Of a DNA stretch of 64,000 nucleotides, positions 11,681 to 24,419 are shown in pieces; the first letter of the stretch is position 1, and the number at the start of each line of letters is the position of its first letter. Under the pieces are notes generated by a model, which worked only from the letters and a program-made list of their open reading frames with translations, was not told where the DNA came from and ran no database searches. Source of the stretch: Misgurnus anguillicaudatus (taxonomy: Eukaryota; Chordata; Actinopteri; Cypriniformes; Cobitidae); contig NC_073358.2 in assembly GCF_027580225.2 (NCBI RefSeq), positions 10,901,001 to 10,965,000 of the forward strand, read 5' to 3'. Made by a program: the position numbers and the translations under genes.

Positions 11681-12528
11681 GGCTTATTTTTTAACTATAA
11701 TGAAGATACAAAAATAGATGATGAATTTCAGTTTGGTGGCTGGTCTGCTAAGATCACTGTTTTATCATCTGTAAAGAACCCTATTGTATTTGTTAGTTTT
11801 ATTATTATTATTATTATTATTATCCTTCCGCCGCTGCGTCTATAGCACCCCATAGAACCGTATATTAAAAATTTATGAAATTTGGCACACAGATTAAGGA
11901 CAGTCCAACCAGTCCTACCACACCAGTTTTGGTCATGCACCACATTATGTAATTTCTCATCATACATTTTCCCCCATTTGGTATTCTCCTTCAGTTGTAT
12001 GAAATGTATTATGTATTATGTAGAGTAGGCGGTTTTAAACCTGTTAGTGGACCTTCATCTGGTAATCTTTCTTTTTGAGTTTTTAGGTTTCTGATATATT
12101 GTATTGTAGTGTTGTGAAATGGTCACACGGCATTCAAATTAAAAAATAAAATATATCTTTTGTGTAAATGTTTCATTTAGATCATTTATTTTTTAAATTA
12201 GTTATTAACATTTTATGATTTAATTGTAATTGTTTCTCATCAACTCGTGAATCCCCTGCAACCACCAGGGGTTCAAGAACCTCAATTTGGGAGACACTCC
12301 AGACAAAAAGTTACCAAAAGTTAACCCATCAATTCTCGTATACCATAACAGCTAATTCAACTGCAAAAATGCCAACATGTATATTGGGCAGATCCTCGGC
12401 AAAAGGTTTGTGGATTGACTCATCATCACAGTCATAGTTGCCAATGTTTTTATATTTTTTTTCTGCCTTTTTAAGGCATTATGCAAACAGCCAGTATAAA
12501 TGCGCAAATTACTTGCTAGGGTATTCTG

Positions 12529-13006
12529 GCTGTTTCTCAATGTCAATGAAGGATCCTCGGAAGCCAGAATTTCGAGGATGCTATCATCGACATCCGTCGA
12601 AGACATCCGTCAAAGACATTATCGACATTTGTCGAAAGACTGTTCCAATGTCAAAGATCCTCGGAATTGCAACCAAGGACTCTTTAGAATTCTCCAAATT
12701 CTGGGCTAGAAGAGGCTCCTCTTTAGAAATTGGAGAACACGTAAATGGAACAGGCTAGCAAGTGCATGTCATTATGTCAGTAAAAAGATGTGCTTTCGGC
12801 GCTGAGCGGTTAGGATTGTGGGTGATTTGAGAGCACATACACATATGCATCCTTTCCTGTATATGGGATATTTTTTGAACGAAGGACTTTTTTTTGGTTG
12901 CAATTCCGAGGATCCTCAACATCGGAACAGTCCTTCGACGGATGTCGATGACATAGCATCCTCGAAATTCTGGCTTCCGAGGATTCTTTCTTGACATTGA
13001 AAACAG
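12529..13006. mobile_element. Foldback element with arms of about 130 bp
   Basis: The left arm (about 12529-12680, with CTCGGAAGCCAGAATTTCGA) is mirrored by the right arm (about 12890-13006, with TCGAAATTCTGGCTTCCGAG). Each arm has internal GACATCCGTCGA-type repeats, and a loop of about 200 bp separates them. Open frames through it are by-products of the repeats. Confidence 0.75.
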
Positions 13007-13429
13007 CCACGGTGTCTGTACACTGGTAACTACGTCAGCAGGTGACATCAGCAGCATGCGCTGTTGCGCTGTAGTCTGGTCGCGAACGCGCTCTGAACAA
13101 TCAATGAGAAAAACAAGTTGTTGAATAAAATCGTTCGTTTTGTTTTCTTTGCCCACAAAAAGGTTCTCGTCGCTTCATAATATTATTGTTGAACGACTGA
13201 TGGAACATGTTTGATGATGTATTTAATTATTTTCTGGGAAACGGATTGTGACACTAGCTGTCACAGTCAATGGGACAGACAAATGCCTCCCGGTTTTCAT
13301 CAAAAATATCTAAAAATGTGTTCTGAAGACAATCTGAGCACCTGGTGCTTTAGAACGACAGGAGTAAGTGTTTTATGATGAAGCTATCATTTAGGGGTGA
13401 AGTAACCCTTTAATGGTGCATTCACGGCT

Positions 13430-14600
13430 TCATCATAGTGCCACCTAGTGGTCTTGAGATTTGAAAATTGCAATTTTTGCGTATAACTACTGTAAAGTGC
13501 AAACATACTAAAACAGTCTAAAATCATGAGTGGTCTTGTTAGATTTCTTTAGGCATGCCGAGTCGAACAATACTAAATATTTTCAGTGTTGGGCAAGCTA
13601 CTTGGAAAATGTAGTAAGCTACCAGTTACTTCACATTAAGTGAAGCTTCACTTCACTGAAACTACCCCCCTGGGAAATGTAGCAGGCTACGCTACATCAG
13701 TAGTAGCTTGCTACATCCAAGCTACTTTTTTATTTTTAACCAGTTTTATTATGTAAAAAGACTGCCTCAGACAGGAACTGTTACTTGACGACAAAAAGTG
13801 CAGTTGCATCTTGTCGGTACTGTCAGCTCTTAAACTTTCGGAAGTGTACGCGGATCTGGAGCTACCTCTGCCATCGTTTAAAATCAACTCCAGACACAGC
13901 AACTGGTACCCGCCCTCCCTTTGACCCTGATTGGCCCGACCTGATCCTGACTGTATTAAACAACTAATCAAACTGATGATGGCAGTGACATTACCCAATC
14001 AGAGGTAGAGCATGAGTCTTCACAGAATGCGAGTGGTAATGTTTTGTATGAATGAAGGCTGCACAACTCGAAAATACGGGACAAACGTCTCCCGTGTCGA
14101 TTAAAAATGACACGCTTATTCTCAAATTCAGCACGACTTCAGAAATGTTTGGAAAATTGTAGCTTGTGTGGAAGCTACCGCACTACTTGGTCAAAAAAAG
14201 AGCTTACTGAAAAGCTATTTGATTTAGAAAGCAGCTAAGCTACCGCCAAGTTACTGAAAATTTTAGTTAAACTACTAGCTTCGCTACTTGTAGTGAAGCT
14301 ACTGCCCAACACTGAATATTTTTCTGTCTGCCATTTTGAGGCATCGGCCATTTTGAATTTTGTTGTTAAGTGCAGTGTTTTACAATGCAATTACGTGTTG
14401 CTACAAAACTTGGTGTGGTTCATCAGAAACATGGTCTAAGACCACTTGCAGTTTTAGTAGATGCCCCCTAGTAGTCAAGGGATAAAACTAAATTCATACA
14501 TTAAATGCTTATAGCATTTAATTTAGTTGCCATATTTTCATCAGACATCACAGTGTTTATTTTTTGACTCATGCCGAATATGATGGTAGCAAATATGACA
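13430..14600. repeat. Dispersed repeat, interrupted by a hAT element
   Basis: The sequence on both sides of the hAT insertion (GCCACCTAGTGGTCTTGAG, GGCATGCCGAGTCGAACAA before; GGCCATTTTGAATTTTG after) belongs to one repeat. A diverged relative with GCCACCTACTGATG and GGCATGCCGAGTCAAACAA lies at 16978-17100. Its class is unknown. Confidence 0.45.
13584..14314. mobile_element. Non-autonomous hAT element with 8-bp target duplication
   Basis: It begins CAGTGTTGGGCAAGCTACTT and ends AAGCTACTGCCCAACACTG. It is flanked on both sides by AATATTTT (13576-13583 and 14315-14322), a perfect 8-bp duplication as hAT transposases make. It is 731 bp with no transposase reading frame. The intact duplication suggests a fairly recent insertion into the older repeat around it. 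Confidence 0.85.
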
Positions 14601-17600
14601 GTCAGGACTACTTCTTGTTCGCCATTATAAATTAAAATAAAAATGTACTTTCATAAACTCCTAGAGGGTTGTCTGATTTGCTAAAAATTTGGTACAAAGC
14701 ATCTAGAGACAGTCCAGTAAAAAAAAACCCACTTACAAACTCTGGTAAAAACCTATTTTTAGGGGCCATGCACTGAAGGTGCACAGATCTTTCTTCTGCC
14801 ATTGCAGTCTATGGCAGCCCAAAGAATCATACATAGGAACGTTATAAAATTTGTCACAATAATTGTAACAGTTTGACAGTCCAAATAGTTACCACGCCAG
14901 ATTTGGAGACTCTCTCAAACCCTCTAGTGTCACCAGTTCAATGCTTCTGATCAGTCCTAAAGTCCTAAAACCTAAATCCTTTTCTTCTAAATGGCTTATG
15001 ATGATTCAACTGCGATTACCTCAATTTGTTCTCATATGCCACACCAACGAATCTGACGTTGAGCACGTAGAAACTGTATCTGACCTTAGGGTGCATGCAC
15101 AGTTTTGTCAAATGATTTACATGCCTAGAACTTTGGCTTCATTTGATATATTATCATGGGAGTTGTTTCCTTAGATTCCTGAATCATTGCCGAGATCAAC
15201 AATAACAAACAAAAAAACATTCACGAATATCTCTGCGAGCATTACTCCGAACGAGACTAAACCATCATAGGAAACACGGAATGAAAAATACTTTACTATT
15301 AAATTAAATTAAATTATTAAATTAATTAAATTACTATACCTTTACATTTCCTAAACAAAATGAGATATGTTCACCAGATTTGACACGCTGATTTATGGGC
15401 ACACAAAAACAGTTGATGGGTCTACATTAATTGCTTATTAGATTACACGGCGAGCAAGCCGAATGGTCAGCTGTATTTTTCGCAAAACTTAACTGTAACA
15501 TGCAACAGGGGTGCACATACATTTTTTGACCTGGTTCTCAAAGGAGCACCTGGAGATGTTGCCTGGTACTCACACTATTCATGGCACAGACGTCCTACAT
15601 GCTGTCATCATCACTAATCTCCTGACTACTCTCTTAGACATACTGTATCTCTTTAGTTTAAACATGGAGGTAGACGATGATGTACATAAAACATGCCTGG
15701 TTATTGTTTTTAACCCATGCAACCTTTATGCTGTAAATAACTACTAGCCTAACTCCAAATTAGCCAAATGAAATAAACAGTGTTGTTCATGTTGTTTGTA
15801 GTTTTCAGGTAGAGTACAGAAACTAAATAAAGTAATCAGATAATACATAGTAAATTGGATTCATTCTTAGTTACAAAAGTTATTCAGTCAGTTTGTACTT
15901 CAAAAATACTATATTGTAACAAACAAGAGATAAAGAATTTACAAGAATGTACAAATGTGTGGAGAGCCATTTCAGCACTCGGACAGCGCCATGTTTTTTT
16001 TTTAAAGCATTACTTAAAAATGGTTCCCATCTCATCATATCCAGAAGTACAAAGTCATCATATACAATTAATCTGTGGGGTAGCATTTAATTTTTTTTAA
16101 AAATAGATGTATTTGTTTAAAGCAGGCCGTGAAGCTGCTCTTTACGCCTTCTTACATCTCATAATCGGTCCTCATTTATGTCCAAGAGACTCAATAATAA
16201 TCTTTTACATTTTAATCCTTTGATTTTTTCATATTTTAAAACGCTTATGTGCTGCTGCGCATCCATGTGGTAAGCAAATTAACGTGCGTTGTCGTCCCGT
16301 TTATAGGCGCATATTACTAATGCACTCATTAAATAACAAAAAATATTGCGCAGTCTATTGTAGTTGCCTCAAAATAGCAACGCGCCAACAATGGGCCTGA
16401 ACACACCTCATTTTCAGACCAGAACGCCCGTAGGTGCCAATGCATTTGCTATTTAAACAACGTGGCGCTAAACATAAAAATGATAATTGTGCAGAGTTGA
16501 AACTAGCAAAAAACACTTGCATCACGTCTTGCGCTGCATTGCGCCGGGTGTATGATAGAGCCCTTTCGTTTTGCCATGGGCGCAAAATTGGGTGCGAATG
16601 CATTTTCTATTTAAATAACGTGGCGCTGAAAATGATCATTACGCCGGGTTAAAATTACACTGTTAAACATTTCAAGCTGGTTAAACGTAGAAACAAAAGT
16701 TCATCTGCTGCCTTAAAAATGTGAGTTAAATATACTTGAAGATCTGTCTGCAGCTTTGAGATGCGGAAAGAGGTGCGCGCAAACAAAACTTATCAAACAA
16801 ATCCCTTATGTTGAATTTTATGTTGAATATTTGTAAATTTGGTAACTATGTAACAAAATTCCAGCAATCTTGGTATGCAAAAGCGCCTTTTTAAATAAAT
16901 TTTAATCGCGCATGCGCACCAGTTATGTGGACCTCTGGATCACAGTCACATTGAGGTTGCATGCAGTTTTTTTACAATGCCACCTACTGATGTAAAATAT
17001 GAAAAATTGCTATTTTTGCTTGCAACTATTGCAAACTTTTGTCAAAAACATGAGAGTGGCCTTGTTAGATTCCTTAAGGCATGCCGAGTCAAACAAATGC
17101 ACCAAATGTTCCTCAGTCGTGCTTTTTGGGGCATATCCCACTATGAATATTGTAAAGTGCATTCTATTGAATGCAATTGTGTATCAATACAAAATAATAT
17201 TCTTGATCTGACAAATAAAAGTAATGTTTGAGAAACAACATAAGGGTGAGTATATAGGCTAATGACATGATGTTTATTTTGGGGTTAAAGGCCTGTATTG
17301 TGTATCATGTCTTTGAAACAGCTATATTCACTTTATCCATCCTCATCTCTTATGTGTCTCTGACCCCTTCAGTCTTTTTCACGTTTTCAAAACCTGTTTT
17401 CTGTAGTCTATATGATTTGTGTTTTCAAAGGTGTGGGTGTATGCACTGAGTTTGTTACATTCCGTGTGTGTATGCGTGTGTTCAATGTCTATTGATGTCA
17501 GTGTTTACAGAAGTTTAATTAGTGTGGGCTAATTCGGATGACTGACAAATTTCACAATGGCAAAACTGAAAGCATTATATTCTCATTATGTAGCATCTGC

Positions 17601-17850
17601 ATACACTCCATATTTAAAGTTATCGTAGGTTTGATTCTTAGTAAACAAAAAATAACTGTAATGCACTGTAAATCACTTTGAATAAAGGCATCTGTCAAAT
17701 GCATGAAAGTAATTTTAGATTAATATAGATTTCAAACATTCTTATATGTAAGTAATATAAGATAGCAGAACCTAATTAGTTAAAGATATTTTATCATGCT
17801 GTATCATTTGAATGTTTGACTTAAAGTTACTAATAAATATCTGTTAGTCT
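14601..17850. other. Intergenic stretch, no gene recognised
   Basis: AT-rich sequence without an exon or RNA gene that I can support. It holds a repeat at 16354-16650, where the block TATTTAAACAACGTGGCGCT is repeated as TATTTAAATAACGTGGCGCT, and a diverged relative of the 13430-14600 repeat at 16978-17100. It also holds a typical fish SINE/LINE-type tail (ATCACTTTGAATAAAGGCATCTGT) near 17670. Confidence 0.5.
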
Positions 17851-20590
17851 GTACTAAGAAATAATCCAACAAAGAGGGGCCTAAAGAGCTGAATTCATGT
17901 AGGGGCGGTTTCCCAGACAGGACTTATCCTAGACCCAGACTAAAATGCATGTTTGAGCTGCCTTAACTCAAAACATCTTGCAATGACATATCTAAACATG
18001 CTGTATATCACTGCCATTATTTTGTCTTAAGCCCAGTATTGTTTTTATAAGGTTTTTGTTTGTAAAAACTACTTTAATGTCCTAATATAACTAAGGCCGT
18101 CTTGGATTAAACTAAACCCTGTCCGGAAAACCGCCCAACAACGTATTAAGTAAAAGTGGAGTTGTGACATTTTAGAGTCGCCTTAAATTCACTTTCAAAT
18201 GGCACACAGTCACAGCCGCCTGTCCTCATTACAACCTTTTCTTTGTGACTTTAAGGTGTAACTGCCTACACACCAAACCAAATAATTGTATCATGTTAGG
18301 AAAACAATTACGAAAGCTTTTTTATCAGAGAGTATTTATCAGAAGATCTCTTGCATAACCATCTCCATAAGGTGAATGTCAGGGGCAGTAGTACCAAAGC
18401 ATACTTATATCAAAATATATAAGTGCATTAAATCATGTACTGTTGGGATTTCTGCACTGTAAAAATAATTAGGTGCTTTAGTAGATTTAACAAAATAAAA
18501 TAAGTAAACTATGGTTTCAGCAGTAACAACATAAACAAGCGGCTTTCGTGGAACACACGTAACTTCCGGTAAACTCGCTAAGAATCAATAACAACAAAGT
18601 CATTTTGAAGAAGTTTATTTATATAACAAGCAAAATAAACAACGCGTATATTAGGATTTTTTTTTTATTTTCGACGAGGTATTTGTTCAAGAGTTCAGTT
18701 TAGCCACTAGTCAAACCATTTAACAAACAGAAACCGGAAGTAAAGTTCCAACCAGACGCGTAGACATGCGTCCGATGAAACCGTCAATATAAAAAAAATT
18801 ATTTCTTGTTTTTAACCAAAATTTTAGTTAAAATAACATAAACATTTTGTGTTGAAACTACATGAATGATTTTTGTAGACATAACTAACTAGGCGGTATA
18901 CTTTGCATGGGACTGCATTTGGAGGGTAAAATTTGAAATTGAACACTATTAAAAGAAAGACTTATCTTTGAGATTTAGAAAAGTTTCTTTCTTGAGTTTA
19001 CAATTGTTCAGAAGAGTGGTGCTTGTGTTTAGATTCTAGGTGACACAATAAAAATCATGATGTGCCTTAATTCACTCAATTAGCAATAATGGCGCTAATG
19101 CTACTACTCAGACCAGTCTCTTCTTACTTGCTCGTCATAATATGATATAAATATCTAAAGAAAGAGGTAATTTTACATGATTAAATTGGGAAGATTCCAT
19201 TAAAAAGGTAAGACTTAAAGGTGGGGTGCATGATCTCTGAAAGCCAATGTTGATATTTGAAATCACCTAAACAAACATGCCCTTACCCCAATAGAATCTT
19301 GACCTTCTTTTGTTAGACCCGCCCCACACATACGCAACCCAGACAATAGAGACAGAGCGCAGCGCGTCATAACCTGAAAACCACGCCTACCGGGGGGGAA
19401 AACAATCCAACCGCCTCCATTGACTTTGTATTGTGAGAGGCCGCCTCAGTGGGTGTGGTTTTCAAATTTGCATAACTGCGCTCTGTCTCTATAATGTCGA
19501 TTAGTAGACATGCACCTTACTGCTGATTGGCTACAAGTGTGTTTTGGTACTCGGCCTGACACTTTTTAAAAAAATCATGCAACCTGCCTTTAAAAAGAAA
19601 TTAAAATATTATGTATAATATTGTTACCAATTTAGATATTACATATTTTTTACAGTATAATATTACTTAGACAAGTAGATTTACTTAAAGTCCATATGTG
19701 TAAAATTTACTTGGAAAATATGACTGCAAAAACTTGCAAAATAAAAATTAAGTAAATCCTACTTTTTTGCACATATGCAATAATTACATAATCTTTAAAG
19801 CACCCCTCATCTCAGTCATTTCATTTCAGTCATTCCAGTCATTGTGATTCTTTGACATAGCCATCGTTTTTGGCAATCTTTGATCAATGTTTCTCACGTT
19901 CTCACACGAAAACACTTTTTATGATCATGTTATCAGATTCCGGGAGAAAAACCTAGAAAAGGCAGTGATCACGTGTTATTCCTTTCAGATGCCAATGACA
20001 TAACATAGTGGCCAAATAAATGATTTTGTTAGTTCATGTTAACTAATGTTGTTAACTAATGTTTACTAATGAACCTTATTGTAAATTGTTACCGTTTTAT
20101 CATTGTTAAAATGTTCACATACATAAAAGAAGCCAAGCTAATATAAAAAAATCTCTTATAAATAAATATTGCAATTGAGACTATTAAAAGAATGTTCCTT
20201 GGCTGGCAACTTAGATACTCTTTGCTGAGACCACTGGATCAGCAAATATTATTGAAGAAGACAGCAAGTTAGTGAGAAATTCACATTAATATTGCATGCA
20301 CCTGTTTGCTGATAAAAATGTAAAAGTAAATTTGAATCTGAAATGGAAATGGAAATGAGAAAATATCACGCAAATGTCAACCTTACCTGAAAAAAAGTTT
20401 TTACCAAAGTTTTTAACCATACTGATATCTCAGATGTCAATATTTAGTGGCTTAAATACCAATGTGAAATCTTGATGTTATTTTCCATGATCAGGTAACT
20501 GCAGCTTTGTCACACCCATAACAAAGAAATACTTAACATTGTGTTCTTCCTTATGAATGCACACATAAAAAATTAAATTGCTTCTAATGC
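17850..20590. repeat. Segmental duplication, copy A
   Basis: It matches 28368-32030 in the same order and orientation, with substitutions and indels. Anchors include AAGAAATAATCCAACAAAG (17859 / 28373), ATTGTATCATGT, TATTTATCA.AAGATCTCTT, TTTTTGGCAATCTTTGATCA, AGAAAAACCTAGAAAAG and TCAATATTTAGT. Copy A lacks the 2-kb transposon found in copy B but carries its own insertions. It begins with a MITE (GGGCGGTTTCCCAGACAGG ... CTGTCCGGAAAACCGCCC, 17904-18137) shared with copy B. Confidence 0.8.
19215..19593. mobile_element. TTAA-type MITE
   Basis: TTAAAGGTGGGGTGCATGAT at the left and ATCATGCAACCTGCCTTTAA at the right form inverted ends with TTAA on both borders. It is an insertion inside duplication copy A and has no counterpart at the matching place in copy B. 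Confidence 0.8.
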
Positions 20591-21187
20591 AGTGTACATG
20601 TAAGTCACTTTGAATAAAAGCATCTGCAAAGGACATTAAAAAAATATATACGGTGTCATCGGACGCACGTGCGTTGATGAGATACACGTCTGGTCCGAAC
20701 TTTACTTCCGTTTTCAGTTTTTTTTAATGGTCTGACTAGTTGCTAAACTGAACTCTTGAAAAAATACCTCATTGAAAAAAAAAATTGGTTCCCTTTCAAT
20801 CGGTCACTACAACGTCACGTTGTGACAGACGAATTGGGAACTGCTTTGTGGAGACCTACTTCATAAACCTAACAAAATGCCAATGAACTTGGCATGCAGG
20901 TATTTGCAGCAGGTGCACAATACCAAATCAGCTCTATTTGCTTTGGAAGCCGGCAGACATCTGCTCACGAGAAGCTACTGTATCTGATCACGAGATCCTG
21001 TTCTGGGAAATAGTACACTGCTCTGCCTGAAGTTGGTTGGACATCAGCACCACAGCGGAGGCTGGCAGTTCTTTCCACCTCTTTAACTTTCTCAGTTTTT
21101 GAACTTTAGTTTGAGTGTGTGCTTTGCTGCTCCCCTTTGTGGTTCATCATCTGCGTTAAAAAGTGATTTCCCTAAAAGAGCAGCACG

Positions 21188-22046
21188 CAGGGCCGGCGTC
21201 AAGGGGGGGCATTCGCGGGCCGTGCCCCCCCAAACAGGTTGTTGTGCTTCCCTACACAGTTTTTGATTAATTTAATATATATCAAGAATAATTAAAATAA
21301 ATTAAACATTGAATGTTTCATGACTTTTAAGGTAATCAAATGAGGAAAATATATTTGATATATGTTTTCTTTAATAAAAATAGACCAGTTTCTCTGATTA
21401 GTTGTATTGCCGGGTCTCATGCGTCATTAGGCTTTAGCATATTTGTGACTTGATACTAGCAACGTGTTTTTTCGCGGCATTTTATGGATCGTGCAAAATA
21501 TGGATATTAGAACATTTAGAACGAACCAGCACCACCTGCTCCATCTGACTTCATGCAAACACAGATTGGCTCACACTCGGAGATTAGAGGTCGAGGTGGA
21601 ATTTTCCAATCTACAGGACACTATTTTATGGAAGTTTAATGTTCGCACATGCTGGCTTAAGCTTTTTTAAAGGTAAGTTAGCGTTGTTTTATTTATGTAA
21701 GCTTAAATGTGAAGTGTGGCTATAGACCGTCAACAGCATTGCGACGTGATTATGGTAAAGCGGCATTCATAACGGCTTTTACTTAGGACGCGATGTGCGC
21801 TGGGCTGTGCTATGAAACCCATTCATTTCAATGGCTTGCGCCGCGCGTGGGCGGTTTGTTGTTGCGTCGAGCGACAGTCTGTAACAAGCCTGTCATGAGT
21901 GACAGTCTGTAACAGTTGTATAAGTGTGTGCTTGCACTGTATTTGTTGTTTTAATGCGTTGTTTTTGCGAGTTATTGTTGCTAATTGCGTGCCCCCGTTG
22001 GAAGCCGTGTCCCCCCCTGTCAGTTATGGTTTGGCGCCCGGCTCTG
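21188..22046. mobile_element. hAT-like element inserted in the DIRS leader
   Basis: It begins CAGGGCCGGCGTCAAGG and ends GGCGCCCGGCTCTG, approximately inverted. It is flanked by a perfect 8-bp duplication GCAGCACG (21180-21187 and 22047-22054). Removing it rejoins the DIRS leader, whose gag-like region then follows directly. Length 859 bp; no transposase recognised. Confidence 0.85.
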
Positions 22047-22869
22047 GCAGCACGTTTGAGCTTTGTGTCTTTGTAAAGACAACCACTCACTCATGTCACG
22101 GTCGAGTGCGTCATTTTAAAAATGTCATTCCGTCCATGCTACGTTTCTAGATGCGGTGTCTTCATTGCTCCCCAGGATGGCCACAATTGTTGTCTCTCAT
22201 GTCTGGGGCTCCAGCACGCTGAGGCTGCGTTTCGTGATAGTCCATGCTCCATCTGCGAGGGCATGTCTATGTTGGATTTGCAGAGAAGGGTGTCGTTTCT
22301 CCGGGAACGGCTCCCGCCTTCAAAGCCAAATGCTGCCAAGGATGCAGCAACGAAGCTTGCGAAGGATGAGCTCCATATAACGGTGCTGAATCGGTCCGCT
22401 GGTTTGTCCAGCGCCCTGATCCGTCGCCAGCAGATGTTACGATGGAGACGAGCGATCCGTGTTCTATAGCGTCCTCGCCCTCTGTCGGACCTCCACTGGA
22501 AGCGTTGTCCACCGTAACATCGGAGGGGGGGCTGTCAACCTCCTTAGGTTAGTGTTGTGGAACCTGTGTTCGACCCTGAGATGGCAGCCATGCTCGCTCG
22601 GGCAGCGGCAGTGGTCGCTTGGAGTGGACTGAACCTCCCCCACCTGTACCGTCCCGCCTCGACAACTGGTACTTCAGGGGTGCTCGGGCAAAACCGGCCA
22701 TATCCGCCCTCACCCCTCAGCTCTCTCGAGTTGTGTCTGTCCGGTGTCGCTTCCTCATAGCGGGACCAGCCTACTGTCCCCTCATGGGCTTGTAAGCAGT
22801 CATACGGTCTGACCACGGCTGCTTACCGGCTTCTTACGGAGATCAATGTCCTATTGGCGAAGGACGTGA

Positions 22870-24210
22870 TTGAGCCGGTCCCTAAAAGCCGAGATGAGGT
22901 TAGGGTTTTACAGCCCTTACTTTATTGTACCCAATAAAAGCGGAGGGTTGCGACCAATCCTGGACATGTGTACGCTGAATCATGCACTTCACATAATGCT
23001 GTTCAAAATGCTGACGGCCAAACGCATATTTCAATGCATTCGTCCAAACGATTGGTTAGCATCTATCGACCTGAAGGACGCGTACTTTCACGCATCGATT
23101 CTCCCCCGACACAGGCCTTTTCTCTGCTTTGCGTTTGATACCAGTACAAAGTTCTCCCATTTGGGCTCTCTCTCTCACCCTGTGTATTCACCACAGTAGT
23201 GGAGGGGGCTTCTAAAAGACAAAGGTGTGCACATTCTCGCGTATCTAGATGATTGGCTCATAATAGCTCAATCAAGTCAGATTTAATGGCATGTCTAACA
23301 GATGCACGTGCACAGTCAATACTGACTTGCCTGAATACATTCAAGAGCAAGTGCGCAGTCTCGCTGAAAATATTTCAGAAGCTCTTGGGGCATATGGCAG
23401 CAGCAGCTGCCATGACACCGCTCGGGCTAGTCTACATGAGACCGAGTTCCGAGGAGAGCGTGACCCCTCGGTACGCATCGAATTATTATTACACCTGCGT
23501 GTCATCGCACTTTCACTCCGTGGATAGACCACTCATTTCTCCAGATATGCAATAGTATGCACAGATGCCTCCAATATGGGGTGGGGGGCCACGTACAACG
23601 GCTTGTGACTGCGGGGGTCTGGACAACACCCCAGCTGCATTGGCACATAAACTGCTGAGAAATGGGGGCTGTATATCTTGCGCTAGTGCATTTCAGCAAC
23701 GAGTTACGGGGCAAAGATGTATTAGTTCGCACAGACAACACTGCAACTGTTACATATATCAATTGTCAAGGCGGTCACCTGTCGCATCTCGCCCAGCATC
23801 TCCTCCTTTGGAGTCAGAAGAATCTGAGGTCTCTTTGTGCCATTAACATTCTAGGCTTACTCAACACAGTGGCAGATGCGCTCTCTCAAGCTGCACGTCC
23901 TGGCAAATGGCGACTCCATCCCCTGTTGGTACTGATTTGGATATGTTTCGGCAAAGCAAATCTTCCCCGATCTGTGGAATCTCCACGTTTGGTCTCTGGA
24001 CGGGACGCAGAGGTTCTAAGTGATTTACCGCAAGAGGTATCTAACACTATTGCTGCAGTGGGAGCGCCGCCTATGGGACAGGCTTACTGCTTAAATGGAA
24101 CCTCTTCATCATTTGGTGTTCTTCTCAACGAGAAAACCCCAGAGAATGACTCATCAGTGTTGTGCTTTCATATCTCCAGCATCATTTCACGAGTTCACAC
24201 TTACAAATAA
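22870..24210 (+). pseudogene. DIRS pol remnant: reverse transcriptase, RNase H, recombinase start
   Basis: The pieces 22870-23199, the YLDD box at 23242 and 23662-24210 share one reading frame, but stops interrupt it (TAG at 23197, another about 90 bp later). RT motifs with the Asp of DLKDAYFH and the YLDD pair are preserved. RNase H has the DNTA motif. The C-terminal piece opens the tyrosine recombinase and then loses similarity. Family assignment is from motif order, typical of DIRS rather than Gypsy elements because no aspartic protease or DDE integrase follows. Confidence 0.8.
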
Positions 24211-24419
24211 TTCAAAACAGAGTTATTAATATGCGTATTTGGCGTGCTGTCCGAGGAGAGGGCTCCGAGCTCGTTAATGGACTGAGCCCGGAGCGCTTCC
24301 TGGCGGGGAGAGGGTTCCGGGCTCAGCCTTAGGCCCAAACCCAGAACAATCCCCCAAAAGATCGCAAACTAGCATCGGACAGCAGCTGGGAACTGTGTGT
24401 GTCCCCCAAAAAAATTGCT

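Larger units (their letters stand above)
20787..24240 (+). mobile_element. Decayed DIRS-like retrotransposon
   Basis: It starts with GGTTCCCTTTCAATCGGTCA, as in fish DIRS elements. It then shows gag-like sequence (CLSCLGLQHAEAAF, about 22180-22310) and a reverse transcriptase. RT blocks include GGLRPILDM and DWLASIDLKDAYFH (22940-23095) and the YLDD box at 23242-23253, separated from them by an in-frame TAG at 23197-23199. RNase H follows (RTDNTATVTYIN, about 23725-23765), then the beginning of the tyrosine recombinase (LSDLPQEV, about 24020). Sequence stops matching near 24240, so most of the recombinase is missing. Premature stops, frame breaks and a hAT insertion at 21188-22046 mean it is not functional. 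Confidence 0.85.

Noticed and set aside
13711..13998. Open frame of 95 codons
   Set aside because: Lies entirely inside the hAT element at 13584-14314, with no transposase similarity.
17650..20640. tRNA-like or SINE tail motifs (CACTTTGAATAAA.GCATCTG)
   Set aside because: The tail is typical of fish SINE/LINE repeats, but I found no A/B-box tRNA head next to it, so no tRNA or full SINE is called.
22139..22816. Minus-strand frames opposite the DIRS gag region
   Set aside because: Shadows of the plus-strand retroelement coding region.
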